Shown here: piece by piece, positions 9,379 through 17,756 of the stretch
How the letters are laid out: every line of letters begins with the position of its first letter
Numbering within the stretch: the stretch's first letter is position 1
Assembly (NCBI GenBank): GCA_964348085.1
Contig: CAYGBI010000024.1
Span: 1 to 49,621 of the forward strand
Length of the DNA: 49,621 bases
Reading direction: 5' to 3'
Source: VXYL01 sp964348085
Lineage (GTDB): Bacteria; Pseudomonadota; Gammaproteobacteria; Pseudomonadales; Azotimanducaceae
Notes under the pieces: generated by a model
Database searches by the model: none
The model's input: only the letters and a program-made list of their open reading frames with translations
Told to the model about the DNA's origin: nothing
Position numbers and translations under genes: made by a program

Positions 9379-9531
9379 CTCTACCTCCAACTGAATAGCG
9401 ACCACCGATCAGCGGCTGACTTATTCAAGCTTGCTCAGGGGTTGGTCACAGACACGCGCACCATACCACAGATCACCAGCCCACGCTCAGTACGATACGC
9501 TCCCTTGCTCGTCCCACGACCAACGCTCACC

Positions 9532-9617
9532 ACGCCGCAACCACATGACCCGTCCGCGGCATCAACCTCAAGCTCAAGCCGTTTGCAGCCAAGTAGCGGC
9601 ACTGTGGTCAATGGCTT
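9532..9617 (+). pseudogene. Remnant of TauD-type dioxygenase 5' end
   Basis: This stretch matches the start of the intact dioxygenase gene at 11440. The first codon has become ACG. About eight codons are retained, then roughly 205 bases are missing, and similarity resumes at the region equal to 11670-11735 (caacctcaagctcaagcc). The non-coding leader at 9379-9531 also matches 11272-11439. No open frame survives. It marks the right edge of the duplicated unit. Confidence 0.8.
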
Positions 9618-9985
9618 GCGCAGGCCAACAATGGTCGCGCTTCGTCCATATCCACCATCCAGCGCCTACCGGTATTGGGCGTCCGGTGCGTCCTTAGAGA
9701 GGGTTCGCACTTCCGAGTTCACTTCCAAGAGCGCGAGCTTGGCTCGATCCGCAGTTGATCCTCGATTTTGGCGGGCAACAGCGGGCAGCGAACAAGCTTC
9801 GTCCTCGGCCACGACGCCGGACAAAGTGATTGCTCAAGCTACGGTCCTACGGGGAAAGCACCCCTCGGCAAGTCTGAAGCGCGCCGACGCGGCTCACCAA
9901 CGCACCTAGGGAAGCTAAGTCGCCCGAGCACCCCTCGAACTTCGAGGTTTCGCCACCAAGTTCGAGGGTCTGCTAGAACGACCAT
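9618..9985 (-). pseudogene. Remnant of PilP-like gene
   Basis: Sequence here matches 7630-8107 of the intact PilP-like gene with several deletions. The largest removes about 100 bases equal to 7757-7856, the coiled-coil coding part. The codon equal to the preferred start (ATG 8053) is GTG here, and small indels just inside it shift the frame. The fragment lacks the 3' third of the gene. It sits between the two adhesin genes and is the left edge of duplicated unit 2. Confidence 0.8.
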
Positions 9986-11271
9986 CCGATACCGGCTCGT
10001 ACCGACTTGTCGCCGCCGCTCGCGGCGGCGCCGGCATTGATATGGACGCCTCTTTCGCCGCCGAGACGACCGGATACGCCGACGGCGATAGCCGACTCGC
10101 CTTCGCTGCCGCCGACCCCGACCCCGACGAAGAACTTGCCGTCCGGCACGCTATTGGGTACCGCGCTCAACGCGGCGGCCATTGCGGCGACTTGGCTGAC
10201 TCGGGTGTCGACGTCCCCCAAGCCTCGGTCGAGCCTCGCGATGGCTTGAGTGTTTTGGCCGATAGCCTGCGTGTTTGCGGTGATATTGGCGCGGTTGGTC
10301 GAAATGCTCGACCGGTTGGTCGCGATGGCCGTGCGGTTGGCCGAGATGTTCGCGCTGTGTCGCGCCAAGTTGTACGCGCCGACGCGAACATCGGTCATGG
10401 ACCGGTGGCCAATGGCAATCTCCCCGTTCGCAGCACGAACGCCAGATCCGATGGCGATCGAGTTCCCCCGGGCTCTGGCGCCGGCGCCGATCGCTACGTT
10501 GCCGGTTCCGTTTCCTCGCGCGTCGGCGCCTTCGCCGATGGCGATGTTGCCGGCGCGCTCCACTTCACCGTCGTCGTCCGCGTCTTCGCCGTGCCCGTAG
10601 GCCCTCGCGCCGCCGCCGAGCGCGACATTGCCGCTGTCGTTGCCCCTCGCGTCGGCGTCGTTGCCGAACGCCGCGTTGCGACTGTTCCGGCTTGGCTCGC
10701 TCCGGGCGTAGGTCGCCCTCGTAGCGGACAGCGTCGACAGCGCGTCACGCACGATCGCTTCGCATTCCTCGTCCGAGTTCGCCGCGATTTCCGCACCAGG
10801 CGTGATGTGATCGCAGGCCGAGTCAGGCAAACCTAGTTCCGCGGCAACCGCCAAACAGTCCTCCCCCGCGCTCTCCGTCCAGTGGTAAGTAGTGGTGGTC
10901 ACCGTCATGGTGTCTTCGACTCTGCGTCCCGTTTCCGGATTGACGCGAAACACCGTTTCGGTGCTGGTCGTCTCGGTCTTGACGAAGAAATCCAACGGGC
11001 GACAGCACGCCGCCGTGTCGATTGTCCTAGTTACGATGGCCGGACCGGATGCCTTGGCGCCGTTGCCGATGGCCGTATTGCCCGTCGTGTCGTCGCCCCG
11101 CGCGTCGGCGTCTTCGCCACACTCCAAGTTCTCGCCATGGACCTCGGTGGCGCTGCCATCGCACTCCTCCACGCCACGTGCGTCCATCGCCTGAGCCGCC
11201 TGAGCGCAAAGACCCAACAACCCGGCAAAACATGCAACGGTCAACTTTTTTTGTTTATTGCTTCCAAGCAC
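9973..11271 (-). CDS. YadA-like trimeric autotransporter adhesin, copy 2
   Basis: This 432-residue paralogue of the copy at 8095-9378 has the same order: signal peptide, YadA head repeats, cysteine-bearing insert, stalk with five IxxNxxx heptads, and anchor ending in AGIGWSF. The likely start is GTG 11271 behind GGAGG seven bases away, aligned with ATG 9378 of copy 1; an upstream ATG at 11313 is open but lacks that site. Differences from copy 1 cluster in the signal region and the insert, where extra residues containing AACC appear. It is the promoter-proximal gene of the minus-strand run leading into the pilus genes. Confidence 0.88.
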   Translation of the reverse strand: MLGSNKQKKLTVACFAGLLGLCAQAAQAMDARGVEECDGSATEVHGENLECGEDADARGDDTTGNTAIGNGAKASGPAIVTRTIDTAACCRPLDFFVKTETTSTETVFRVNPETGRRVEDTMTVTTTTYHWTESAGEDCLAVAAELGLPDSACDHITPGAEIAANSDEECEAIVRDALSTLSATRATYARSEPSRNSRNAAFGNDADARGNDSGNVALGGGARAYGHGEDADDDGEVERAGNIAIGEGADARGNGTGNVAIGAGARARGNSIAIGSGVRAANGEIAIGHRSMTDVRVGAYNLARHSANISANRTAIATNRSSISTNRANITANTQAIGQNTQAIARLDRGLGDVDTRVSQVAAMAAALSAVPNSVPDGKFFVGVGVGGSEGESAIAVGVSGRLGGERGVHINAGAAASGGDKSVRAGIGWSF

Positions 11272-11439
11272 CTCTGTACCTCCAACTACTTTCAATTGAA
11301 ATGCGACCACCAAATCAGCGGCTAACAGCGGCCGACTTCCTCAAGCTTGCTTAGGGGGCGGTCACGAACGCGCGCACCGTACCACAGCTCACGCCCAGTG
11401 CGTTACGCTCCCTTGCTCATCCACGACCAACAGCCAACC

Positions 11440-12585
11440 ATGCCGCAACCACAAGACCCGCAACTCGCCGACAATCCGCTGTATCTCCGTCGCGCCGCCC
11501 GCGCCAAAGCGGACAAACCGCCGTCTCGGGGGAATCCCTTGGGCGCCGTGGCGCAAGCCCGATTTCCGGGCCAGAGCCGCGAAGAGGTGATGGCCGGGAT
11601 TCTGGCTCAGGACGGCGAGCTGGTAACCGGCCACTTCGGCACCATTCGCTACAAGCCGGTCACCGTCCAAGGCATCGACCTCAAGCTCGAACCCTTGCAG
11701 CCGAGTATCGGCACCGTGGTCCACGGCTTGGACCTCGCCACGGATCTCGATGCGGCAGATGCGGCAGACGCGGAAATGGTGCGCTATTTGCGCGCCCTTT
11801 GGTTGGAGCGCCGGGTGCTGGTGTTTCGGGATCAAGGACACCTTTCTCGCCAGCAGATGGTCGAGTTCGCCGAGCGCTTCGGCGAAGTTGGCGCACCCTT
11901 CGGCGAGCGCGAGCACGTGCCCAACTCGCCGCACGACTTGAATCAGCAGATCAAGGTGCCGGACATCCCGAATATGCTGCTCCTGCCTTCGGACGAGACC
12001 GTTCCCAACGCCGCTTCCGGCTGGCACGCGGACGCTACTTGGCAGCGGCGGCCGCCGATGGCAAGCGTCTTGATGTGCCGCGAAGCGCCGCCGATCGGCG
12101 GCGATACCTGTTTCTGCGATTGCCACGGCATGTGGGAAGGGTTGCCGCTCGAAACCAAACGTCGGGTGCATCGACTCACTGCCGTCCATGTGGGCAGCGT
12201 GGGCCACCAAATGGATGGTAAGACACCGGTAGCGGTGCATCCGGTGGCCCGCACCCATCCGGAGACCGGGCGCACGACGTTGTACGTGCAGCAGGGATTC
12301 GTGCGCCGCTTCGCCGAGGAGCATGGCGTGCCCGAGGAGGAGGAGCGTGCGCTCTTGTTGCAGATGAAGCTGCAAGAGGGGCGACCCGAATACACCTGCC
12401 GAGTACGCTGGGAGGAAGGTTCCATCGCCATGTGGGACAACCGCGCCGTACTGCACTCGGCCAGCGCGGACTTCTGGCCGCATCGTCGGTTCATGGAGCG
12501 GCTGACCATCTTGGATGCCGACGAGTCGCGGCGAACACCCTATTACGCGCCGGAGGCGCACCCGGAATTGGAGGACGCGGTATGA
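11440..12585 (+). CDS. TauD/TfdA-family Fe(II)/2-oxoglutarate dioxygenase
   Basis: The 381-residue enzyme has the metal-binding facial triad: H196 and D198 in GWHADATW and distal H339 in AVLHSAS. A following Arg in HRRFMERL should bind the 2-oxoglutarate carboxylate. The core begins near residue 85 (LQPSIGTVVHGLDL); the first 80 residues are an extension. Members hydroxylate taurine, herbicide ethers or other small acids; the substrate cannot be told from the sequence. ATG 11440 is preferred because upstream sequence belongs to the divergent intergenic region shared with the duplication. The stop overlaps the start of the next gene by four bases (ATGA). Confidence 0.86.
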   Translation: MPQPQDPQLADNPLYLRRAARAKADKPPSRGNPLGAVAQARFPGQSREEVMAGILAQDGELVTGHFGTIRYKPVTVQGIDLKLEPLQPSIGTVVHGLDLATDLDAADAADAEMVRYLRALWLERRVLVFRDQGHLSRQQMVEFAERFGEVGAPFGEREHVPNSPHDLNQQIKVPDIPNMLLLPSDETVPNAASGWHADATWQRRPPMASVLMCREAPPIGGDTCFCDCHGMWEGLPLETKRRVHRLTAVHVGSVGHQMDGKTPVAVHPVARTHPETGRTTLYVQQGFVRRFAEEHGVPEEEERALLLQMKLQEGRPEYTCRVRWEEGSIAMWDNRAVLHSASADFWPHRRFMERLTILDADESRRTPYYAPEAHPELEDAV

Positions 12586-13454
12586 ACGACTTTCTTGAAC
12601 GACGAGAGATCGGGCGCACCGGCCTGCGCACCAGCCGTCTCGGGATCGGTTCCACCTTCGACGCCCCGGCAGCGGTGATCGAGGACGCCTTTCACCGCGG
12701 CGTCAACTATCTGTACTGGGGCACGGTGCGCAGGCCCGAGTTCGCCTGCGCCATGGTCAACTTGGCGAAGGGCCACCGCGACGAACTGATCTTGACCGTG
12801 CAGTCCTATTCCACCAAGCCGTCGACCATCGAGGGCGAAGTGGAAGGCGCGCTCAAGGAAGCGGGACTCGACGACTTCGACTTCCTGCTGCTCGGCAATC
12901 GCCCCGAAGACCCGGGCGACGCCTACCTCGAGGTGTTCGAGCGTCTACGCGCCCGGGGCAAAGTGCGCTTCCTGTCGCTCAGCAGCCACAACCGGCCGTT
13001 CCTGCCGCAACTGCTTGCGGACTATGAGCGCGGCGACAGCCCGTATGAGTTGCTGATGCTGCGCTACAACGCAGTGCATCGGGGCGCGGAGAAGGATGTA
13101 TTTCCTCATGTGCCGCCGAACGGGCGTTCTCGCCCGGCCATCGTCACCTATACGGCGACGCGATGGGGGCACTTGCTCGACCCGGCCAAAATGCCGCCGG
13201 GCGAAGAGCCGCTAAGCGCACGCGACTGTTACCGCTATTCGCTCTCCCACGACGCCGTGGACATGGTGCTCTGCGGCCCAGCCAACCAAGAGCAGATGGA
13301 CGCGGCGATCGCCGCGCTCGAAAGAGGGCCGCTCACCGCACCGGAGCGGGCGCGCATGGAGCGGATCGGCGCCCACCTCTATGGGCAGTACGCGCCGGCG
13401 TACCCGGACGTCGGGGATGCCGAAGACGTGGCCGCGGGACGGGCAGCCCAGTAG
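12582..13454 (+). CDS. Aldo/keto-reductase-fold protein lacking the usual catalytic residues
   Basis: The 290-residue product aligns with aldo/keto reductases from REIGRTGLRTSRLGIG onward and keeps the barrel order. In place of the usual FDTA with catalytic Asp it reads VNYLYWG. The Lys strand reads LILTVQSYS, and the usual LH dyad reads LLLGNRPED. The Asp, Lys and His of the standard tetrad are therefore absent and the Tyr is doubtful. Start ATG 12582 overlaps the dioxygenase stop, so the two are translationally coupled and probably work together. It may be a non-redox or regulatory AKR-like protein, or use different chemistry. Confidence 0.75.
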   Translation: MNDFLERREIGRTGLRTSRLGIGSTFDAPAAVIEDAFHRGVNYLYWGTVRRPEFACAMVNLAKGHRDELILTVQSYSTKPSTIEGEVEGALKEAGLDDFDFLLLGNRPEDPGDAYLEVFERLRARGKVRFLSLSSHNRPFLPQLLADYERGDSPYELLMLRYNAVHRGAEKDVFPHVPPNGRSRPAIVTYTATRWGHLLDPAKMPPGEEPLSARDCYRYSLSHDAVDMVLCGPANQEQMDAAIAALERGPLTAPERARMERIGAHLYGQYAPAYPDVGDAEDVAAGRAAQ

Positions 13455-13552
13455 GCGTAGACGAGGGAGTGCCGCGATCAGGGCAACGGCTCGCCCGCCA
13501 CCGTTTGGTGGTCGGCAACCACGTTGCCCGCACTCTCCCCACGTTCCCGTCG

Positions 13553-14251
13553 TCAACCCGCGTCTCGCCGGCGATATACGAGCGCGTTGCCCACCTTGCC
13601 GCAAATCTCGCTGACGCCCGCCACGCGAAAGCAGAACGCCGCCTGTTGACCGAGGCGGCGCGACGCGCCCATGACGCCGGCCAAATCGCGCGTGGTGAAC
13701 GCAGTCGGCAGGTCGGCGTCCACCATGGCGAACAGGTCCGCCATCCGCGCGATGCGATGCGTTTGCGCGACCTCCAGCAAGCGCCGATCCACGCTGGTCC
13801 AGCCGACCCTCCGCCGTCTCCGTCGCCGCGTGGCGTCGTCCACGCGGATGTCCTCCTCAATGGTCATCACCACGTCGAGCGTCAGTTTGGGGTGTTCCAG
13901 CAACGCAGCGATGCTCGTCAGGGCTGAGAAAACGCCGAACACCGAGCCGTGCTTGGGGGACTTGCGACGCGACGTCGGCGCATCCGCTTGGCTCGCGACC
14001 TTGACGATATAGCGGTCCTGCGCGATTGGGTGTACCAAGGTCACGGCGTAGCACGCGAGCAACCGGGGCAGCTTCCTCTTCAACCCCCAGAAGGTGCCGG
14101 TCTCGATTTCGATGATCCGCCCGCCGACGACCACATCGGCGACAAAGCCGTCAATGGCTTGCTCGGTGGCCCCGCCGCCCTCGGCATAGCGTTCCTTCAA
14201 AGCGCGATGCAGCGAACGCTCGTTCAATACGCCGATCGCGTTCGCCGGCAC
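13553..14251 (-). CDS. Hypothetical protein with possible nuclease-like N-terminal domain
   Basis: This protein of about 232 residues has an N-terminal domain with the order LNERSLHRALKERY, then ADVVVGGRIIEIETGTF, then KRKLPRLLA, then LVHPIAQDRYIVKV. The spaced Asp, Glu-Ile-Glu-Thr and following Lys resemble a PD-(D/E)XK core; this layout also recalls a widespread domain of unknown function that I believe is DUF8091. A basic stretch of consecutive arginines follows, then a winged-helix-like C-terminal half. GTG 14251 is the first start that avoids overlap with the amidohydrolase gene; TTG 14227 is an alternative. It lies 7 bases after that gene. The nuclease reading is inference. Confidence 0.6.
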   Translation of the reverse strand: MPANAIGVLNERSLHRALKERYAEGGGATEQAIDGFVADVVVGGRIIEIETGTFWGLKRKLPRLLACYAVTLVHPIAQDRYIVKVASQADAPTSRRKSPKHGSVFGVFSALTSIAALLEHPKLTLDVVMTIEEDIRVDDATRRRRRRRVGWTSVDRRLLEVAQTHRIARMADLFAMVDADLPTAFTTRDLAGVMGASRRLGQQAAFCFRVAGVSEICGKVGNALVYRRRDAG

Positions 14252-14258
14252 GACTCGA

Positions 14259-15422
14259 TCAGTGTATGTGGTACACCCGCGCGGCGTTGTCGTGCAGAAC
14301 CTTGGCGAGCGTCGCTTCCGGCAAGGCCCCCAAGGCGCTCGCCGCATACTCGCGCGGCGGTAGGGCCGGCGTCGCCGGGCCGGGCGACATCGACGTGGGG
14401 TGGGGAAAGTCCGTCTCGTAGAGGATGTTGTCCGGATACAGATCGAGGGCCTTGCCGATCATGTCGCGCTCGAACCAGAAACAGGCGTATATCTGCCGGC
14501 GGAAATACTCGCTCGGCAGCAGATCGTATTCCGGGTGTTCCTTGCGTACGCCGCCGTTGCGCCACTGCCAATCGAACGCTTCGAGCAGGGAGGGAATCCA
14601 GCCGGCGCCACTCTCCACGGAGACGAAATCGAGCGCTGGAAAGTGATGGCAAACGCCTCCGAAGATCAGTTCCGCGAGACCCTTGCAGTTTTCGATGAAG
14701 GAAAGCGAAGACATGCGGGCGAAGTTCGCCTTCACGCCGATGTCGCCGCGGTCCTTGGCAAGGCCGGAAAGATCCTGGCCGCCGATGTGAAAGCTGATCG
14801 GCAATCGCGACTCCTGCGCAGCCGCCCACAGTGGATGCCAGTGCCTATGGCACAGCGCCGGCTGGCCGAAGTCGTGCGGCTGGCTGGGAAACAGCACCGC
14901 TCGGTGGCCGCTGCCGGCGGCGCGTTGCAGTTCAACGATGCTGGCTTCCAAGTCCCAGAACGGCAGCGCCATCACCGGCACGAGGCGCTTGGCGTCGGCA
15001 CTGGCCCAGTCGATGAGAAAGTCGTTGTAGGCGCGAACGCATTCGAGCATGAGGTCGGGTTCGCCGAGCCGCAAGAAGGTCTGCGAACCGAAGCCGCCGA
15101 CATTGGGATAGAGCACTTGGGCGTAAATGCCGAGGCGGTCCATGTGCCGCAAGCGGGCGTCCGCGTCGTAGCAGGCGGCGGGGATGTCCTCGTAGGTCGC
15201 AGGGTGTTCCGGCACGGTGCCGTCGAACCCGGCCATAGATACGAAACCCGGCTTGAAGATCTCCTTGTCGCCGACGACCCAAGCGTCCTCGCCGTTGCGA
15301 CGCTCGATATGCGGCACCAAGTCGCCCCACTTGCTCGCCACCCGAGCGGTCCAAACGTCCGCCGGCTCGGTCAGATGGGTGTCCACGTCGATGACTCGAT
15401 AACGGTCGAACAGGTCGGTCAT
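14259..15422 (-). CDS. Amidohydrolase-family metalloenzyme (amidohydrolase 2 type)
   Basis: The 387-residue protein belongs to the amidohydrolase 2 group, which includes ACMSD and gamma-resorcylate decarboxylase. It opens with a metal motif variant, VIDVDTHLTEP, where DxDxH takes the place of the usual HxH. It has ISFHIGGQD near the middle and ends with ILYETDFPHPTS, whose Asp is a typical metal ligand of the family. ATG 15422 has GGAGGG seven bases upstream. Members hydrolyse or decarboxylate aromatic and related acids, so a catabolic role fits the nearby oxygenases. The substrate is unknown. Confidence 0.85.
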   Translation of the reverse strand: MTDLFDRYRVIDVDTHLTEPADVWTARVASKWGDLVPHIERRNGEDAWVVGDKEIFKPGFVSMAGFDGTVPEHPATYEDIPAACYDADARLRHMDRLGIYAQVLYPNVGGFGSQTFLRLGEPDLMLECVRAYNDFLIDWASADAKRLVPVMALPFWDLEASIVELQRAAGSGHRAVLFPSQPHDFGQPALCHRHWHPLWAAAQESRLPISFHIGGQDLSGLAKDRGDIGVKANFARMSSLSFIENCKGLAELIFGGVCHHFPALDFVSVESGAGWIPSLLEAFDWQWRNGGVRKEHPEYDLLPSEYFRRQIYACFWFERDMIGKALDLYPDNILYETDFPHPTSMSPGPATPALPPREYAASALGALPEATLAKVLHDNAARVYHIH

Positions 15423-15533
15423 GGCAATCCCTCCTTGCACCGGCACCGCCGATCATACGCCATGCGCCAAGGATCGGGCTTGCCCGGAGTGCGGCGAATC
15501 CGCCAAACTCGCGCAAGAGCCACGGACGCCCAA

Positions 15534-16004
15534 GTGATCGACTTCCACGACATCCTCGCCCCGGACAGCGCCCGAATCGACCAACACGTTCAATCCAAGA
15601 AGGCGGCCTTGAAGACCGCCAGCGATTTGATCGCGGCCCGCTCTCGGATCGGCGCGCGGTCGCTGTTGCAAGGGCTCTTGACCCGGGAGCGGCTCGGCTC
15701 CACCGGCCTCGGCGAGGGTGTGGCCATACCGCACTGCCGTAGCACGGACTGCGACGAGCCGACAGCCGCCCTGATCCGAACCACCCACCCCATCGATTTC
15801 GACGCGCCGGACGACCAAGCTGTGGATCTGTTGTTCGTGCTCGCCGTGCCTACGCACGAGCAACGCGCGCACTTGGAGATTCTCGGCGCCTTGGCGCGCG
15901 CCTTCGACGATCCGGGCAATTTGGCGGCGTTGCGCGCCGCGACGACGGACCGCGAATTGTTCGCTACGCTGCAAGGCCAGCTCGACATGGTGCAGCGCGA
16001 GTAA
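15534..16004 (+). CDS. ptsN: PTS-Ntr EIIA component
   Basis: This 156-residue regulator takes phosphate from an HPr-type protein and signals nitrogen, potassium and envelope status. The phosphorylated His is H67 in EGVAIPHCRS. The start GTG 15534 gives an N-terminus, VIDFHDILAPD, that matches the family; ATG 15462 is also in frame but adds 24 atypical residues. It is followed 42 bases later by the HPr gene. rpoN and rapZ, often its neighbours in gammaproteobacteria, are absent here. Confidence 0.88.
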   Translation: MIDFHDILAPDSARIDQHVQSKKAALKTASDLIAARSRIGARSLLQGLLTRERLGSTGLGEGVAIPHCRSTDCDEPTAALIRTTHPIDFDAPDDQAVDLLFVLAVPTHEQRAHLEILGALARAFDDPGNLAALRAATTDRELFATLQGQLDMVQRE

Positions 16005-16046
16005 GCGGGAGAAAGCGGGGAGATAAAGCGGCATGAAGGACAACAT

Positions 16047-16319
16047 GTGCTAAGCGGCGATGTCGAAATCATCAACAAGCTCGGCCTGCACGCGCGTGCC
16101 GCCTCCAAGCTCGTCAACACCGCCAAGTCGTTCGCCTGCGCGGTGCGACTGGGCAAGCCCGACGGCGATACCGTAGACGCCAAGAGCATCATCGCGGTGT
16201 TGATGCTCGAAGCGGTGCGGGGCACCACGCTGCGCCTTGACTGCGAGGGCGAAGACGAAGACGAAGCCTTCGCCGCCATTGCCGAGCTTGTCGCCGACCG
16301 CTTCGGCGAAGAGGAATAG
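16047..16319 (+). CDS. ptsO: HPr-family phosphocarrier (NPr-like)
   Basis: The 90-residue protein carries H15 in KLGLHARAAS, the residue phosphorylated by enzyme I-Ntr, and S47 in DAKSIIAV, at the position of the HPr regulatory Ser. It should pass phosphate to the EIIA protein encoded just upstream. Translation starts at GTG 16047 with GAAGGA six bases upstream; an out-of-frame ATG overlaps it. The acidic C-terminus (GEDEDEAF) is unremarkable. Assignment to the nitrogen branch rests on the neighbour ptsN and the nearby hpf. Confidence 0.88.
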   Translation: MLSGDVEIINKLGLHARAASKLVNTAKSFACAVRLGKPDGDTVDAKSIIAVLMLEAVRGTTLRLDCEGEDEDEAFAAIAELVADRFGEEE

Positions 16320-16377
16320 CCAAGCCGGTCACGGGTAGGCACACTGGCGCAAGGCAACTACTCGGGACGCCGCCGCC

Positions 16378-17715
16378 ATGCTCACCGCCGACGAAAACGC
16401 CACCCTCACACGCACCGGGCCAAGCACTCCGATGGGCAGTGTATTCCGCCGCTACTGGCAGCCGGCGCTCCTGTCCCGCGAACTGCCGGCGCCGGACTGC
16501 CCGCCGCTGCGCGTGCGGCTGCTTGGCGAAGAGTTCATCGCCTTTCGCGACTCGAACGGCAAAGTCGGCATCGTCGAGCCGCGCTGCCCGCATCGCGGGG
16601 CCGATCTCTTCTTTGGGCGCAACGAGGATTGCGGCGTGCGCTGCGTGTATCACGGCTGGAAGTTCGACGCCGCCGGCAATTGCGTAGACATGCCGAACGT
16701 AACGCCGGAAGTGGCCGCGCGGCTGCGCCCGAAGGCCGGCATTCGCGCCCTCGAGACGGCGGAAGCCGGCGACATCGTTTGGGCGTGGTTCGGCGAGCAG
16801 CCGCCCCCGGCTTTGCCGGATTTCGAGTTCGCTGCGTTGCCGCCTGCGCATCGTTTCGTCTCGAAGAAGCTGCAACAGTGCAATTGGGCGCAGGCATGCG
16901 AAGGCGGGCTGGATACGGCGCACTTCTCATACTTGCACGCCGGCATCGGCGACGGCGGGCGCAGCAAAGTGGGGCTGCACGAGGTGGGGCGGCCGCCGCG
17001 AAAGCCGGGCGACAACGAGCCGCCGCGTCTTGCTCGTTTCCGCTGGCTGGTCGAAGACGGCGCGCCGCGCTTCCGCGTGCTCCGGCATGCCGCCGGCATG
17101 TTGCTGTGCGCGGCCCGCACCGCCGACGATGATCAGGTGTACTGGCGCATGACGCAGTTCCTCATGCCCAACCACTCGCTGGCGCCGGGCAACTTCCCCG
17201 AAGACACGAGTCTCGCCAACACGTGGTTGCCCATCGACGATACGTCCTGCTGGATATTCTGCTACGCGTGGCATCCTGATCGCCCGATCAGCGCCGAAGA
17301 ACGCGCCAGGTTGTCGGCGGGCTCCGGCATTTTCGCCGCGGTGGATGACGACTTCGTGCCGCTACGCCGGCGCGAGAACGACTATCTGATCGACCGCGAG
17401 GCGCAGCGGCAGCGAAGCTTCACCGGCATTTCCGGTATATCGGAGCAGGATCAAGCCATCGCCGACAGCCAAGGCCTGATCGCCGACCGAACGCGCGAAC
17501 TGCTGTGTCAGACGGACCTCGGCGTGGTGCGCTTCCGCGAGGAGATGCTGAACGCGGCGAAAGCGGTCGCCGACGGCAGCGTTCCGCTCGGTGCGGACGA
17601 ACCAGCCGCCTATCGCGTACGTTCCGGCGATGCCGTGGCGGCGAAGGACGCGGCGTTGCGCGATGTCGTTCGCGAGCGGTTCGGCGAACTGTGGGGCGTT
17701 TCCCGAGTCGCATAG
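16378..17715 (+). CDS. Rieske-type aromatic ring oxygenase, alpha-subunit-like
   Basis: The 445-residue enzyme has a Rieske 2Fe-2S site, C70-P-H72 and C89-V-Y-H92 (CPHRGAD and CVYHGW), and a mononuclear iron site in GGLDTAHFSYLH (D-x2-H-x4-H). This layout fits oxygenases of the phthalate 4,5-dioxygenase and vanillate demethylase group, which hydroxylate or demethylate aromatic acids. No reductase gene is adjacent; the ferredoxin at 41435-41749 is a possible but unproven donor. It sits between the HPr gene and hpf, breaking the usual phosphotransferase cluster. Confidence 0.9.
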   Translation: MLTADENATLTRTGPSTPMGSVFRRYWQPALLSRELPAPDCPPLRVRLLGEEFIAFRDSNGKVGIVEPRCPHRGADLFFGRNEDCGVRCVYHGWKFDAAGNCVDMPNVTPEVAARLRPKAGIRALETAEAGDIVWAWFGEQPPPALPDFEFAALPPAHRFVSKKLQQCNWAQACEGGLDTAHFSYLHAGIGDGGRSKVGLHEVGRPPRKPGDNEPPRLARFRWLVEDGAPRFRVLRHAAGMLLCAARTADDDQVYWRMTQFLMPNHSLAPGNFPEDTSLANTWLPIDDTSCWIFCYAWHPDRPISAEERARLSAGSGIFAAVDDDFVPLRRRENDYLIDREAQRQRSFTGISGISEQDQAIADSQGLIADRTRELLCQTDLGVVRFREEMLNAAKAVADGSVPLGADEPAAYRVRSGDAVAAKDAALRDVVRERFGELWGVSRVA

Positions 17716-17756
17716 AATGCCGACAACAACAAAGCTCTGGAGTGGAGGAAACGCCC

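Larger units (their letters stand above)
7630..11737. repeat. Tandem duplication of adhesin gene plus flanks
   Basis: Two imperfect direct copies lie head to tail. Unit 1 (about 7630-9617) holds the end-proximal PilP-like gene, adhesin copy 1 and a dioxygenase-gene fragment. Unit 2 (about 9618-11737) holds a PilP-like fragment, adhesin copy 2 and the 5' part of the intact dioxygenase gene. The junction is near 9617, where dioxygenase-like sequence (caatggcttg) switches to PilP-like sequence (gcgcaggccaac). The two adhesin genes are nearly identical over long stretches, for example around 8640-8800 against 10510-10670, while the internal flanks have decayed by deletion. Confidence 0.85.

Noticed and set aside
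8164..9909. Long plus-strand frame of 581 codons across adhesin copy 1 and the spacer
   Set aside because: It is antisense to the adhesin repeats, where strong codon bias leaves opposite frames open. It also runs through decayed spacer sequence.
10042..10836. Plus-strand frame of 264 codons within adhesin copy 2
   Set aside because: It mirrors the frame in copy 1 and has no start signal or domain; both are shadows of the adhesin head.
8095..11271. CRISPR-like or minisatellite array in the repetitive adhesin DNA
   Set aside because: The periodicity follows the 14-residue head and 7-residue stalk repeats of the protein; there are no uniform repeats with unique spacers.
14400..15533. 5' extension of the ptsN frame across the amidohydrolase gene
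   Set aside because: The extra residues are antisense to a well-supported gene, and the family N-terminus begins at 15534.
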